The position numbers and the translations under genes are program-made. 12,604 bases of DNA, from the NCBI GenBank assembly GCA_016201645.1, contig JACQCL010000123.1:1-12604 (forward strand), given 5' to 3'. Source of the stretch: Candidatus Rokuibacteriota bacterium (GTDB lineage Bacteria; Methylomirabilota; Methylomirabilia; Rokubacteriales; CSP1-6). Below are positions 5,811-12,293 of this stretch, in pieces (positions within the stretch are counted from its first letter, which is position 1; each line of letters starts with the position of its first letter). The notes below the pieces were generated by a model. The model was not told where the DNA came from. It saw only the letters and a list, made by a program, of their open reading frames with translations, and ran no database searches.

Positions 5811-6254
5811 ATGCACTCAGCGCGTCAACTGACATGGGCAATCCTCCTACCGCTCGTCCTCACCAGTGCGGGCTGCGGGACGGAAGACAAGCAGGCGAAG
5901 GCCCGGGCGGTGGCCGAGGGGTACCTCCAGGCCGTGAAGGACAAAGACCCGGACAGGGCCATGACCTTCTTCGCCAAGGCGTACTTCCAGACCCGGAGCC
6001 CTGCCGGCTGGAAGGCGGACCTCCGGCTCATCACGACCCGGCTCGGCGCGCTCCAATCCTATTCGCTCCGGAGCTGGAGCTGGCGGACGGATCTTGTGCC
6101 GCCCGACAGCGGCACGCACGTGACGCTCCAGTACAACGTGAAGTACGCCAAGCACGCCGCGGTCGAAACGTTCATCCTCTTGAAACCGTTCACGCGGCAC
6201 GAGTACAAGATCGTCAGCCACTCGATCTCCTCCGAAGGACTCTTGAAACAATGA
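5811..6254 (+). CDS. Lipoprotein with NTF2-like (DUF4878/DUF3887-type) domain
   Basis: The 147-aa product starts with a short positive region and a hydrophobic core, followed by the lipobox LTSAGC. Cys22 should be lipidated and Gly23 at +2 does not signal inner-membrane retention in the E. coli sense. The mature part opens with a helix typical of cone-shaped NTF2-like domains (KARAVAEGYLQAVKDKDPDRAMTFF written across two helices, residues ~30-54), then several strands (HVTLQYNVKYAKHAAVETFILL). Such domains often bind small ligands or partner proteins at the cell surface, and no catalytic residues stand out. It precedes the CDGSH gene by 68 nt, but the latter has its own -10 box. Role unknown. 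Confidence 0.8.
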   Translation: MHSARQLTWAILLPLVLTSAGCGTEDKQAKARAVAEGYLQAVKDKDPDRAMTFFAKAYFQTRSPAGWKADLRLITTRLGALQSYSLRSWSWRTDLVPPDSGTHVTLQYNVKYAKHAAVETFILLKPFTRHEYKIVSHSISSEGLLKQ

Positions 6255-6287
6255 GGACGTTCACCTCTTGCACGTGGGCGTGACATG

Positions 6288-6293
6288 TATAAT
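6288..6293 (+). promoter_or_regulatory. Consensus -10 box TATAAT before the CDGSH gene
   Basis: A perfect TATAAT lies 29 nt before the ATG at 6323 in otherwise GC-rich DNA. No good -35 box is found at 16-18 nt; TTGCAC (6268-6273) is too close at 14 nt. Transcription from here would start near 6300 and include the AGGGGGTG Shine-Dalgarno. Confidence 0.4.
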
Positions 6294-6322
6294 GGGCTGG
6301 ACGAGCGAAAGGGGGTGCGTGA

Positions 6323-6523
6323 ATGGCCAGACTGGTTAAGCACGACCGCAACGGACCGTACAAGATCGAAAAGGGGGGAGAGACGATCTGGATCTGCGGC
6401 TGCGGCCTCTCCGCCAATAAACCGTTCTGCGACAGCACCCACAAGAAAACCCGCGACGAGGAGCCCGACTCCGTCTACATGTATGACGCCCAGGGGCGCG
6501 TGAAGATTCCGACGGAGTACTAG
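6323..6523 (+). CDS. CDGSH iron-sulfur domain protein
   Basis: This 66-aa protein consists of one CDGSH domain binding a [2Fe-2S] cluster through three Cys and one His. The ligands are visible as C25-x-C27...C36-xxx-H40 in ICGCGLSANKPFCDSTHK. The consensus CDG(S/A/T)H is altered to CDSTH, so Gly is replaced by Ser while all four ligands stay. Family knowledge: these clusters are labile, and the proteins serve in electron or cluster transfer and redox sensing. The start has an AGGGGGTG Shine-Dalgarno. It lies upstream of a ferredoxin-domain activator gene, but the hairpin repeat and a separate promoter between them argue for independent transcription. Confidence 0.92.
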   Translation: MARLVKHDRNGPYKIEKGGETIWICGCGLSANKPFCDSTHKKTRDEEPDSVYMYDAQGRVKIPTEY

Positions 6524-6555
6524 CGCTCCGCTCCTCGCTCTCACCTCCATGCTTA

Positions 6556-6598
6556 CCCCCCTCACCCCAACCCTCTCCCCTGCGGGGGAGAGGGCACG
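6556..6598. repeat. Intergenic REP-like hairpin element
   Basis: A C-rich strand (CCCCCTCACCCCAACC) leads into a perfect 10-bp inverted repeat, CCCTCTCCCC (6571-6580) and GGGGAGAGGG (6585-6594), with a 4-nt loop. This 'CTCACCCxAACCCTCTCCC' hairpin form is seen as a dispersed intergenic repeat in many bacterial genomes (established knowledge; copy number here unknown). There is no U-tract, so it is not a classic terminator, but it could insulate the CDGSH gene from the promoter that follows 27 nt later. Confidence 0.6.
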
Positions 6599-6620
6599 GA
6601 AAGGGGGCTTCCCGCTCGCG

Positions 6621-6629
6621 TGGTATCAT
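6621..6629 (+). promoter_or_regulatory. Extended -10 promoter TGGTATCAT of the ASKHA operon, leaderless geometry
   Basis: TGG followed by TATCAT ends at 6629, and the GTG start of the ASKHA gene begins at 6636, leaving exactly 6 nt. The expected transcription start therefore falls at the start codon, and no Shine-Dalgarno is present. The spacing equals that at 5318-5326 on the other strand. Confidence 0.45.
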
Positions 6630-6635
6630 ACGGCC

Positions 6636-8483
6636 GTGACGGTTCCCCTCACGATCCTTCCCGACAGCCGGGAGCTCCACGTGGCGCCCGGAACCACGAT
6701 CCTCAAGGCCGCTCAGGCTGCCGGCATTGACATCACCGCGACCTGCGGCGGGAGGGGGCGCTGTACCTCGTGCCGGGTCAAGTTCGTCCAAGGCTCCATC
6801 CCTCCGCCCACCATCATGGATGAGCTCCAGCTGGGAGACGATCTCGTGCGGGAGGGATACCGCCTCTCCTGCCAGTGCCACGTCACCGAGCCGGTGGCCG
6901 TGCAGGTCGCCCCGCCGCTGGACGAGCAGGCGTTTCAGATTCTGGGCGCCGACCGCCGGGTGCAGGACGTCGCCCGGGTCCTCATCGACGCCGGAATCGC
7001 CAAACAGGTCGTCAAGGTCCCTCTGCCTCGCGAGGAGCACCACCAGACCTCGGACCTCGAAGAGCTCCTCACCGTGATCAGCCGCACGACCGAGGACCTC
7101 TCCCCCGCGATCCTCCGGGATCTTCCCGCCATCCTCAGGGAGAGCCAGGGCGAGGTCACCGTGACCACCTTCGGGCGCCAGGTCCTCGCCGTGGAGAAGG
7201 GCGATACCGCGGTCATGAAGTTCGGCCTCGCCGTGGACATCGGCACCACGAGCGTGGTCACGACGCTGATCGAGCTGGAGTCCGGTGAACAGCTCGCCTC
7301 GGTCTCGAGCCTCAATCCTCAGGCGGTCTTCGGAGGCGACCTAATGTCGCGGATCGCCTTCGCCCAGTTCAACCCCGCCAATCTTCGCAAGCTCCAGACG
7401 CGGATCACCGGGCTCTTGAACCAGCACGTGGAGGAAATCGTCCGGCAGTCCGGCGTTCTCGCCAAGTGGATCTACAAAGTCGTGGTCGTGGGCAACACCT
7501 GCATGCATCACATCCTCCTGGGCATCGACCCGTCCTACGTCGGCCTAGCCCCCTACGCCCCCGTCATGCGTCATCCCTTGGTGCTCCCGGCCCGGGAGCT
7601 CTTCCTCAAGGTGAACCCGGAGGCCCGCGTCTGTCTCCTGCCGATCGTCGCCGGCTTTGTGAGCGCCGACGCCGTAGCAGTCGCCCTTGCGACGCGCATT
7701 TACGAGAGCCCGGAAAGCCGCATCGCCGTGGACATCGGCACCAACGGGGAAGTCCTGCTGGGGTCGAAGGCGCACCTCTGGGCGTGCTCCGCTCCCGCCG
7801 GTCCTGCGCTCGAGGGCGCCCAGATCAAGCACGGGATGCGCGGCGCCCTCGGCGCCATCGACCGTGTCCGGATCGAGGACGACGTCGAGATCCACACCAT
7901 CGGTGAGGTCCCACCGCTCGGCATCTGCGGCTCCGGGATCATCGACGCCCTGGCCGGCCTGCTGGACCGGGGCATCGTGGATTCCACGGGGCTGATTCAG
8001 GTGGAGCAGCGCGAGAGCTTCCCCCCCGGCCTCCGTGAGCGCGTCGTGATGCGCGGGGAAGAGCGCCAGTTTATCCTGGTGAAACCCGGGGAGGCCGGAG
8101 CATCGGCGGAGATCGCGCTGACGCAGGACGACATCCGTCAGGTCCAGCTTGCCAAGGGCGCCATCGCGTCCGGCGTCGCCATGCTCCAGCACGTGGCCGG
8201 CATCCCCAGTGAGCAGATCGCCGAGCTCATGCTGGCCGGTGGGTTCGGGAATTACCTCTCGATCAGGAGCGCGTTACGCATCGGGCTCATCCCGCCGTTA
8301 CCGGCCTCCAAGATCCGCTACGTGGGCAACGCAGCCTCCCTCGGCGCCCAGCTCTGTCTCGTCTCGGAGGCGGAACGCCAGCGCGCCGAACGCATCGCGC
8401 GGCACATCGAGCACGTCTCGCTCGCGGCCCATCCCGACTTTCAGGACATCTTCGTGGAGTGCATGAATTTTCCTCGGGCATGA
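6636..8483 (+). CDS. ASKHA-domain/2Fe-2S ferredoxin protein (RACo-like corrinoid activator)
   Basis: The 615-aa product has an N-terminal [2Fe-2S] ferredoxin domain with ligands C37, C43, C46 and C79 (ATCGGRGRCTSCRVKF and LSCQC), a linker, then an ASKHA (actin-like ATPase) module: FGLAVDIGTTS around residue 200, IAVDIGTNGE around 365, GICGSGIIDAL, and GNAASLGAQ near the end. This is the RACo/RamA-type layout: ATP-driven reductive reactivation of corrinoid proteins that have oxidised to Co(II), with electrons passing through the ferredoxin domain. The GTG at 6636 is chosen because it lies 6 nt after a -10 box and begins exactly at the ferredoxin strand; the earlier in-frame ATG at 6549 would translate the hairpin repeat. 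The stop overlaps the UroD-family ATG. Confidence 0.92.
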   Translation: MTVPLTILPDSRELHVAPGTTILKAAQAAGIDITATCGGRGRCTSCRVKFVQGSIPPPTIMDELQLGDDLVREGYRLSCQCHVTEPVAVQVAPPLDEQAFQILGADRRVQDVARVLIDAGIAKQVVKVPLPREEHHQTSDLEELLTVISRTTEDLSPAILRDLPAILRESQGEVTVTTFGRQVLAVEKGDTAVMKFGLAVDIGTTSVVTTLIELESGEQLASVSSLNPQAVFGGDLMSRIAFAQFNPANLRKLQTRITGLLNQHVEEIVRQSGVLAKWIYKVVVVGNTCMHHILLGIDPSYVGLAPYAPVMRHPLVLPARELFLKVNPEARVCLLPIVAGFVSADAVAVALATRIYESPESRIAVDIGTNGEVLLGSKAHLWACSAPAGPALEGAQIKHGMRGALGAIDRVRIEDDVEIHTIGEVPPLGICGSGIIDALAGLLDRGIVDSTGLIQVEQRESFPPGLRERVVMRGEERQFILVKPGEAGASAEIALTQDDIRQVQLAKGAIASGVAMLQHVAGIPSEQIAELMLAGGFGNYLSIRSALRIGLIPPLPASKIRYVGNAASLGAQLCLVSEAERQRAERIARHIEHVSLAAHPDFQDIFVECMNFPRA

Positions 8484-9472
8484 CCAAGCAGGAACGTCTC
8501 CGGTCCGCCATTACCCGACAGCTGGTGGATCGCGTCCCCTACGCGGTCTGGTGTCACTTTCCCGAGGTGGACCGCTCGACCGCAGGGCTCGCCCAGGCCA
8601 CGCTCCGCTTTCATCAGCGGTACGGCTCGGACTTCCTCAAGGTCACGCCAAACTCCGGCCACGCCGTGGAGGACTGGGGGTGCGTCGAGTCCGACAAGGT
8701 CATGCCCGACGGGCACCGCCCGTGCGCCAGCCATGCGGTCAACGCCGGCTCGGACTGGAGCAAGATCAAGCCCCTCGACATCACCGCCAGCACCTATGGA
8801 CAGCACCTTGAAACGGTCGTCCGGGTCATCATGGACAAGCGGACCGATGCGCCGGTCCTCCCCACGGTCTTCAGCCCGCTCTCCCTGGCGCGGAAGCTCT
8901 CGGGGGACCGATTGAAGCAGGACCTCGGGGAGCGGCCCGGGGCGGTGGTCGAGGCGCTGGAGGCGATCACCGAGACCCTGATGCGCTTCGTCGCCCTCTG
9001 CCTCGACGAAGAAGCCGGCGGGATCTTCTACGCGATCCAGGCGGCGAGCTACCGGTTCCACCTGGAAGAAGAGTACGCGAGGTTCGGCGAGCCCTACGAC
9101 CGCCGGATCCTCGAGGCCGCCATGGGCCGGGGTCTCGTCATCGTCCACGCTCACGGCGACGACTTGATGTTCGACCGGCTCGCCGCGTTGCCGGGGCACG
9201 CCTGGAATTGGGACGACCGGCTCGCGGGGCCGTCGCTCCGGGACGGAAAGGCCAAGGTGAAGGGTGCCGTGATCGGCGGGGTGAACCAGTGGGCCACCCT
9301 CCGCGACGGCACGCCCGACGAAGTCCGGGCGGAAGTCGGAGAGGCCGTGGATCAGACCGACGGGATCGGCGTCATCGTCGGCCCGGGGTGCGTGCTCCCC
9401 CCGGGCACGCCCGACCAGAACGTAGTGGCCCTCATCAAGGCCCTCGGCGGGACCGTCAAGCTCGTCCTCTGA
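8480..9472 (+). CDS. Uroporphyrinogen decarboxylase-family protein (probable methyltransferase-like, not HemE)
   Basis: The product is 330 aa with a TIM-barrel UroD fold: MTKQERLRSAITRQ at the start, then VPYAVWCHFPEVD, VIVHAHGDD (His223, His225), the AWNWDDRLAGPSL strand, VIGGVNQW and the terminal GPGCVLPPGTPDQN (Cys304). The family includes haem-pathway decarboxylases and the cobamide methyltransferases MtaA, CmuA and MtbA. The latter bind zinc through His-x-Cys plus a late Cys. Here the first site reads His-Ala-His, while the late Cys is kept. Placement behind a corrinoid activator gene with ATGA overlap supports a role in methyl transfer rather than haem synthesis. The earlier in-frame ATG (8459) is disfavoured. 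The substrate is not evident. Confidence 0.88.
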   Translation: MTKQERLRSAITRQLVDRVPYAVWCHFPEVDRSTAGLAQATLRFHQRYGSDFLKVTPNSGHAVEDWGCVESDKVMPDGHRPCASHAVNAGSDWSKIKPLDITASTYGQHLETVVRVIMDKRTDAPVLPTVFSPLSLARKLSGDRLKQDLGERPGAVVEALEAITETLMRFVALCLDEEAGGIFYAIQAASYRFHLEEEYARFGEPYDRRILEAAMGRGLVIVHAHGDDLMFDRLAALPGHAWNWDDRLAGPSLRDGKAKVKGAVIGGVNQWATLRDGTPDEVRAEVGEAVDQTDGIGVIVGPGCVLPPGTPDQNVVALIKALGGTVKLVL

Positions 9473-10131
9473 TGGAACGCGTGCTCGAGCCTGATTTGAT
9501 GGAAGACCCGGCTCAGGCGCTGGCCTACGCCCGGGCAGATTTCGCCGAGGTGAATCAGGGGTTCGTGGACCGGTTCCGCGCCATGTTCCCCGAGCTCAGC
9601 ACCGGGAGCGTCCTGGACCTCGGCTGCGGTCCTGCGGACATCCCGATCCGCCTCGTCCGCGCTCTCCTCGGTCTTCAGATCACCGCCGTGGACGGCTCGG
9701 CGGCGATGCTCGCACACGCCCGAAAGGCCGTCACCGAAGCCGGGCTCACTGACCGCATCCGCCTGCTCTGCGCGCGGGTGCCCGGCCTCGCACTGCCGCC
9801 CCGGAGCTTCGACGCCATCGTCTCCAACAGCCTGCTCCACCACCTGGAGGATCCCCACCCCTTCTGGCAGGAAGTTCAACGGCTCGGGGGGCCGGGGGCC
9901 CGGGTCTTCGTCATGGACCTCTTCCGGCCTGACTCTCCCGAGGGCGCGCGCGAGATCGTCGAGACGGCTGCGGCGAACGAAGACCCGCTTCTCAAGCGGG
10001 ACTTTTTCTCCTCGCTGCTGGCCTCCTGGACCGTGGCGGAGGTTCGCTCCCAGCTTGCCTTGACTCTTCCCCATCTCGACTGCCGCGTCGTCAGCGAACG
10101 CCACTGGCTGGTCTCCGGGCGCCTGCCGTGA
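9472..10131 (+). CDS. Class I SAM-dependent methyltransferase
   Basis: The product is 219 aa with a Rossmann methyltransferase core. Motif I VLDLGCGPAD (47-56) binds the SAM methionine end, the acidic ITAVDGS holds the ribose, and DAIVSNSLLHHLEDP is motif IV with the following helix typical of small-molecule methyltransferases (UbiE/ubiquinone-like group). The C-terminus (LTLPHLDCRVVSERHWLVSG) closes the sheet. The ATG shares one base with the UroD-family stop (TGATG), so it is translated with the preceding two genes. In this setting it may methylate, or take part in turnover of, the compound handled by the UroD-family protein; that is inference. Earlier in-frame starts lie inside the previous gene and are rejected. 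Confidence 0.9.
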   Translation: MERVLEPDLMEDPAQALAYARADFAEVNQGFVDRFRAMFPELSTGSVLDLGCGPADIPIRLVRALLGLQITAVDGSAAMLAHARKAVTEAGLTDRIRLLCARVPGLALPPRSFDAIVSNSLLHHLEDPHPFWQEVQRLGGPGARVFVMDLFRPDSPEGAREIVETAAANEDPLLKRDFFSSLLASWTVAEVRSQLALTLPHLDCRVVSERHWLVSGRLP

Positions 10132-10150
10132 CTCCATGCCCCGTCAGCTG

Positions 10151-10178
10151 TTTACCATATGTAGCCGATACTTACAAT
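10151..10178 (+). promoter_or_regulatory. Promoter for the EamA exporter gene
   Basis: TTTACC (10151-10156) and TACAAT (10173-10178) are 16 nt apart in an AT-rich pocket about 40 nt before the GTG start. A perfect 10-bp palindrome, AAAGTACTTT (10188-10197), sits just downstream over the expected start site and could serve as an operator. Confidence 0.45.
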
Positions 10179-10216
10179 AAGCCGCTTAAAGTACTTTCTC
10201 TTGGACTCCGCCCGCG

Positions 10217-11104
10217 GTGACGAGCCCGCACCGGGAGCTCGACTTCAAGGGTGCGGCCCTTGCCCTCCTCCTTTCCGCCCTCTGGGGCGGCAATCCAGTG
10301 GCGATCAAGGTCGGGCTGCTCGACGCGCCGCCGTTTTGGCTGGGGTTCATGCGGTTCGTCCTGGGTGGGCTCGCGATCCTGGCCTGGGCCTGGTGGACGG
10401 GAGCGTTCAGGGAGTTCAGGATCGCTCCTCACGAATGGCGCCCCCTCGCCTTTCTCGGCCTCCTCTTCACCGTCCAGATCGCCTGCCTGAACGTTGGCAC
10501 CCAGTGGACCACCGCCAGCCACTCAGCAGTGTTGATCAACGCCTACGCGGTCCACACGGTGGTGCTCGCCCACTTCCGGGTTCCGGGTGACCGCCTCACG
10601 CCTCGGAAGCTCGGTGGGGCGTTGATCGCCTACGCGGGAATCGTGATCCTCTTCTCCCGCGGCCTCGGAGGCGCGGGAGCCACCCTGCTGGGAGATGTCT
10701 CCGTCTCCATCAGCGCGCTCCTCCTCGGCGAACGCACCATCTACCTTGTTCGAGCGGTCCAACACATTGACCCGACCAAGCTCCTCCTGGCTCAGGCGCT
10801 CGTCGGCTCGGCCGGCCTAGCCGCCATGTCGCTCTGGCTGGAGGGCGGCATACCCTACCGGTGGACCGCGTCGCTTGCCCTGGCACTCCTCTACCAGGGG
10901 CTGGTCGTGGCCGGGTTCAACTTCACGGCGAGCTTGTGGCTGCTCAAGCACTACCGGCCGAGCGCCCTCGCCGGGTTTTTTCTCACCTCCCCCATCTTCG
11001 GCGTCCTCCTCTCCGGGCCATTCACCGGCGAGCCACTCACCACAACCCTGCTCCTCGCGAGTCTCCTCGTCGCGGCCGGCATCGGCCTCACGAGCCGCCC
11101 CTAG
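10217..11104 (+). CDS. EamA/DMT-family transporter
   Basis: This is a 295-aa inner-membrane protein with two EamA repeats and about ten hydrophobic helices. The opening ALLLSALWGGNPVAIKVGL and the loop TTASHSAVLINAYAVHTVVL are typical of drug/metabolite transporters, as is the second-half LALLYQGLVVAGFNFTASLW. Members export amino acids, purines, sugars or other small metabolites; the substrate cannot be predicted from sequence. The start is GTG at 10217, without a clear Shine-Dalgarno; the first membrane segment begins about 12 residues later, which fits a complete N-terminus. It is preceded by its own promoter and followed after 24 nt by the small secreted protein. Confidence 0.9.
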   Translation: MTSPHRELDFKGAALALLLSALWGGNPVAIKVGLLDAPPFWLGFMRFVLGGLAILAWAWWTGAFREFRIAPHEWRPLAFLGLLFTVQIACLNVGTQWTTASHSAVLINAYAVHTVVLAHFRVPGDRLTPRKLGGALIAYAGIVILFSRGLGGAGATLLGDVSVSISALLLGERTIYLVRAVQHIDPTKLLLAQALVGSAGLAAMSLWLEGGIPYRWTASLALALLYQGLVVAGFNFTASLWLLKHYRPSALAGFFLTSPIFGVLLSGPFTGEPLTTTLLLASLLVAAGIGLTSRP

Positions 11105-11114
11105 GATACCCGTG

Positions 11115-11120
11115 TATCCT
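11115..11120 (+). promoter_or_regulatory. -10 box TATCCT close to an ATG start
   Basis: TGTATCCT ends 8 nt before the ATG at 11129, so a transcript from here would have a leader of only one or two bases. The TG is adjacent to the hexamer rather than one base away, so the match to an extended -10 is imperfect. The site is just 11 nt after the EamA stop. Confidence 0.3.
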
Positions 11121-11128
11121 CGCTCTCG

Positions 11129-11575
11129 ATGACGAGGCCAGCCGCCCGAGCGATCGCCGGGCTCGTTGTCCTCACTCTGGGCGTTGGGGGCTGGCCGGCC
11201 TCAGCCCAGCACCCCTCCGTCGCACCGCTTGACGCCCTCGTCGGTCCGTTCTTCTCCGAACTGGCCACGCTCCGCGGGCTTTCGTCGGCGGGAGCGCCTC
11301 CGACGATCGCAATCCGTTCTCGAAGCGAAACCCGACGCTACGTCGAGCAGGAGCTCAAGAAGAGCTCCGGATCATCCTGGGCCTGGCAGGAGGGCCAGCA
11401 ACGGTTCCTCGTAGAGCGACGGGGGCGCGACGTTGTCGTGCTTGAACAAGTCCCCGCGGCCGCGGCGCAGCGAATCCGCTCACGCCCGCTCCCACCCGGT
11501 GAGCCGGTGTGCTATCCTCCCCCCAACGGGAAGGAGGCGTCCGCATGGTCACGCAGGTGGATCACATTGAATTGA
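11129..11575 (+). CDS. Small secreted hypothetical protein, possibly a degenerate or internally deleted gene
   Basis: The predicted 148-aa product has a clear Sec signal peptide (AGLVVLTLGVGGWPASAQ, cleavage after the last Ala of ASA). The first mature part, ending SRSETRRYVEQELKK, resembles the start of larger secreted or peptidase-type proteins in which this helix is followed by a long conserved domain. Here it runs at once into SSWAWQEGQQRFLVERRG and VVVLEQVPAAAAQRI, then a low-complexity Pro/Arg tail. The last 31 nt overlap the VOC gene, its Shine-Dalgarno and its promoter in another frame, which is unusual in this window. I infer either a short genuine protein or a shortened relic whose stop has drifted into the next gene. 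No family recognised. Confidence 0.5.
   Translation: MTRPAARAIAGLVVLTLGVGGWPASAQHPSVAPLDALVGPFFSELATLRGLSSAGAPPTIAIRSRSETRRYVEQELKKSSGSSWAWQEGQQRFLVERRGRDVVVLEQVPAAAAQRIRSRPLPPGEPVCYPPPNGKEASAWSRRWITLN
11510..11518 (+). promoter_or_regulatory. Extended -10 promoter TGCTATCCT for the VOC/queF pair
   Basis: TGC plus TATCCT lies 26 nt before the VOC ATG, followed by the AAGGAGG Shine-Dalgarno at 11531-11537. It lies inside the tail of the preceding reading frame. It would give the VOC and queF genes their own transcript. Confidence 0.35.
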
Positions 11576-11925
11576 TCGTGGACGACATCGAGGGATACGT
11601 CCGGGTCTTCCAGGCGATGGGCTTCAAGCTGCTCTCCCGGACGACCCACCACGGCGTCTCCGTGGAGCTCCAGCTCCCCGGCCCCAACCAGCCGATCTTC
11701 GAGCTTCATCAGGTTACGGGCGAGGAGGTCATCGGCGTCAATCATATCGCCTTCAGGGTTGACGACGTACGAGCCGCCTACGAGGCTTTGCGGGGCCAAG
11801 GCGTCAGGTTCGAGAGCGAGCCACATCTGATCAAGGAGACGGGGCGAACCATCGCGAACGGCCGTGACCCCGACGGCTGGCGCTTCCAGATCGTGGATGC
11901 ACGGCGCCAGGCTCCCGCCGCCTAG
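11545..11925 (+). CDS. VOC-family protein (glyoxalase/bleomycin-resistance fold)
   Basis: The product is 126 aa with two beta-alpha-beta-beta-beta modules. Metal ligand positions can be followed: His7 in VDHIEL, Glu53 in PIFELHQ, His67 in VNHIAFRVDD; the fourth site, normally Glu in the last strand after DPDG, reads WRFQIVD with Gln115. A Gln there is known in some metal-binding members, but it may also indicate altered metal use. Members include glyoxalase I, methylmalonyl-CoA epimerase and dioxygenases; the length and motif spacing fit a small lyase or epimerase-type member. ATG 11545 is favoured over an upstream GTG (11509) because of the AAGGAGG 7 nt before it. The gene is followed by queF after 2 nt. 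Confidence 0.88.
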   Translation: MVTQVDHIELIVDDIEGYVRVFQAMGFKLLSRTTHHGVSVELQLPGPNQPIFELHQVTGEEVIGVNHIAFRVDDVRAAYEALRGQGVRFESEPHLIKETGRTIANGRDPDGWRFQIVDARRQAPAA

Positions 11926-11927
11926 CC

Positions 11928-12293
11928 ATGCCGAGCCAACCCTTCAGGGAACTCGAGGTCGTCCCGAACCCGCATCCGGACCGGGACTACGAAGTCAACG
12001 TCGCCATCCCCGAGTTCACCTGCCTCTGCCCCCGAACCGGCCAGCCTGACTTCGCCACCATCCGGATCCGCTATGTCCCCGACCAGCACCTCGTGGAGTT
12101 GAAGTCGCTGAAGCTCTACATCTGGTCCTACCGGAACGAGGGCGCCTTCCACGAGGACGTGACGAACCGGATCCTGAACGACTTCGTGGCCGCGGCCCGC
12201 CCGCGCTGGATCGAGGTGGTGGGCGACTTCAACGTGCGCGGCGGGATCAAGACCGAGGTCCGCGCGACCTACGGCAAGCGCCCCGAGATCTAG
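11928..12293 (+). CDS. queF: NADPH-dependent 7-cyano-7-deazaguanine (preQ0) reductase QueF, short type
   Basis: This cytoplasmic enzyme reduces preQ0 to preQ1 in queuosine tRNA biosynthesis. The 121-aa single-domain (YkvM-type, tunnelling-fold) form is complete. The catalytic Cys34 and Asp41 lie in FTCLCPRTGQPDFATI, the QueF motif appears as ELKSLKLY, and the substrate/cofactor region is NEGAFHEDVTNRI with His and Glu in place. The start follows the VOC stop by 2 nt without a Shine-Dalgarno, so translation is probably coupled. No other queuosine genes are in view. The stop shares bases with the stop of the convergent gene. Confidence 0.96.
   Translation: MPSQPFRELEVVPNPHPDRDYEVNVAIPEFTCLCPRTGQPDFATIRIRYVPDQHLVELKSLKLYIWSYRNEGAFHEDVTNRILNDFVAAARPRWIEVVGDFNVRGGIKTEVRATYGKRPEI

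Noticed and set aside
5795..6283. Read-through of the TGA at 5792-5794 as a second selenoprotein
   Set aside because: The continuing frame runs antiphase through the lipoprotein gene, yields Gly/Arg/Pro-rich shadow sequence, and I see no strong hairpin directly after this TGA.
6549..6635. Upstream ATG start for the ASKHA gene
   Set aside because: It would add 29 residues encoded by the hairpin repeat and the -10 box; the GTG at 6636 begins right at the ferredoxin domain.
7545..8192. Minus-strand frame of 215 codons
   Set aside because: Antisense shadow of the ASKHA ATPase domain, whose motifs are complete on the plus strand.
8441..9199. Minus-strand frame of 252 codons
   Set aside because: Antisense shadow of the UroD-family gene; no domain recognised and no start signals.
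9352..10137. Minus-strand frame of 261 codons
   Set aside because: Antisense shadow of the SAM methyltransferase gene, which has clear motifs I and IV.
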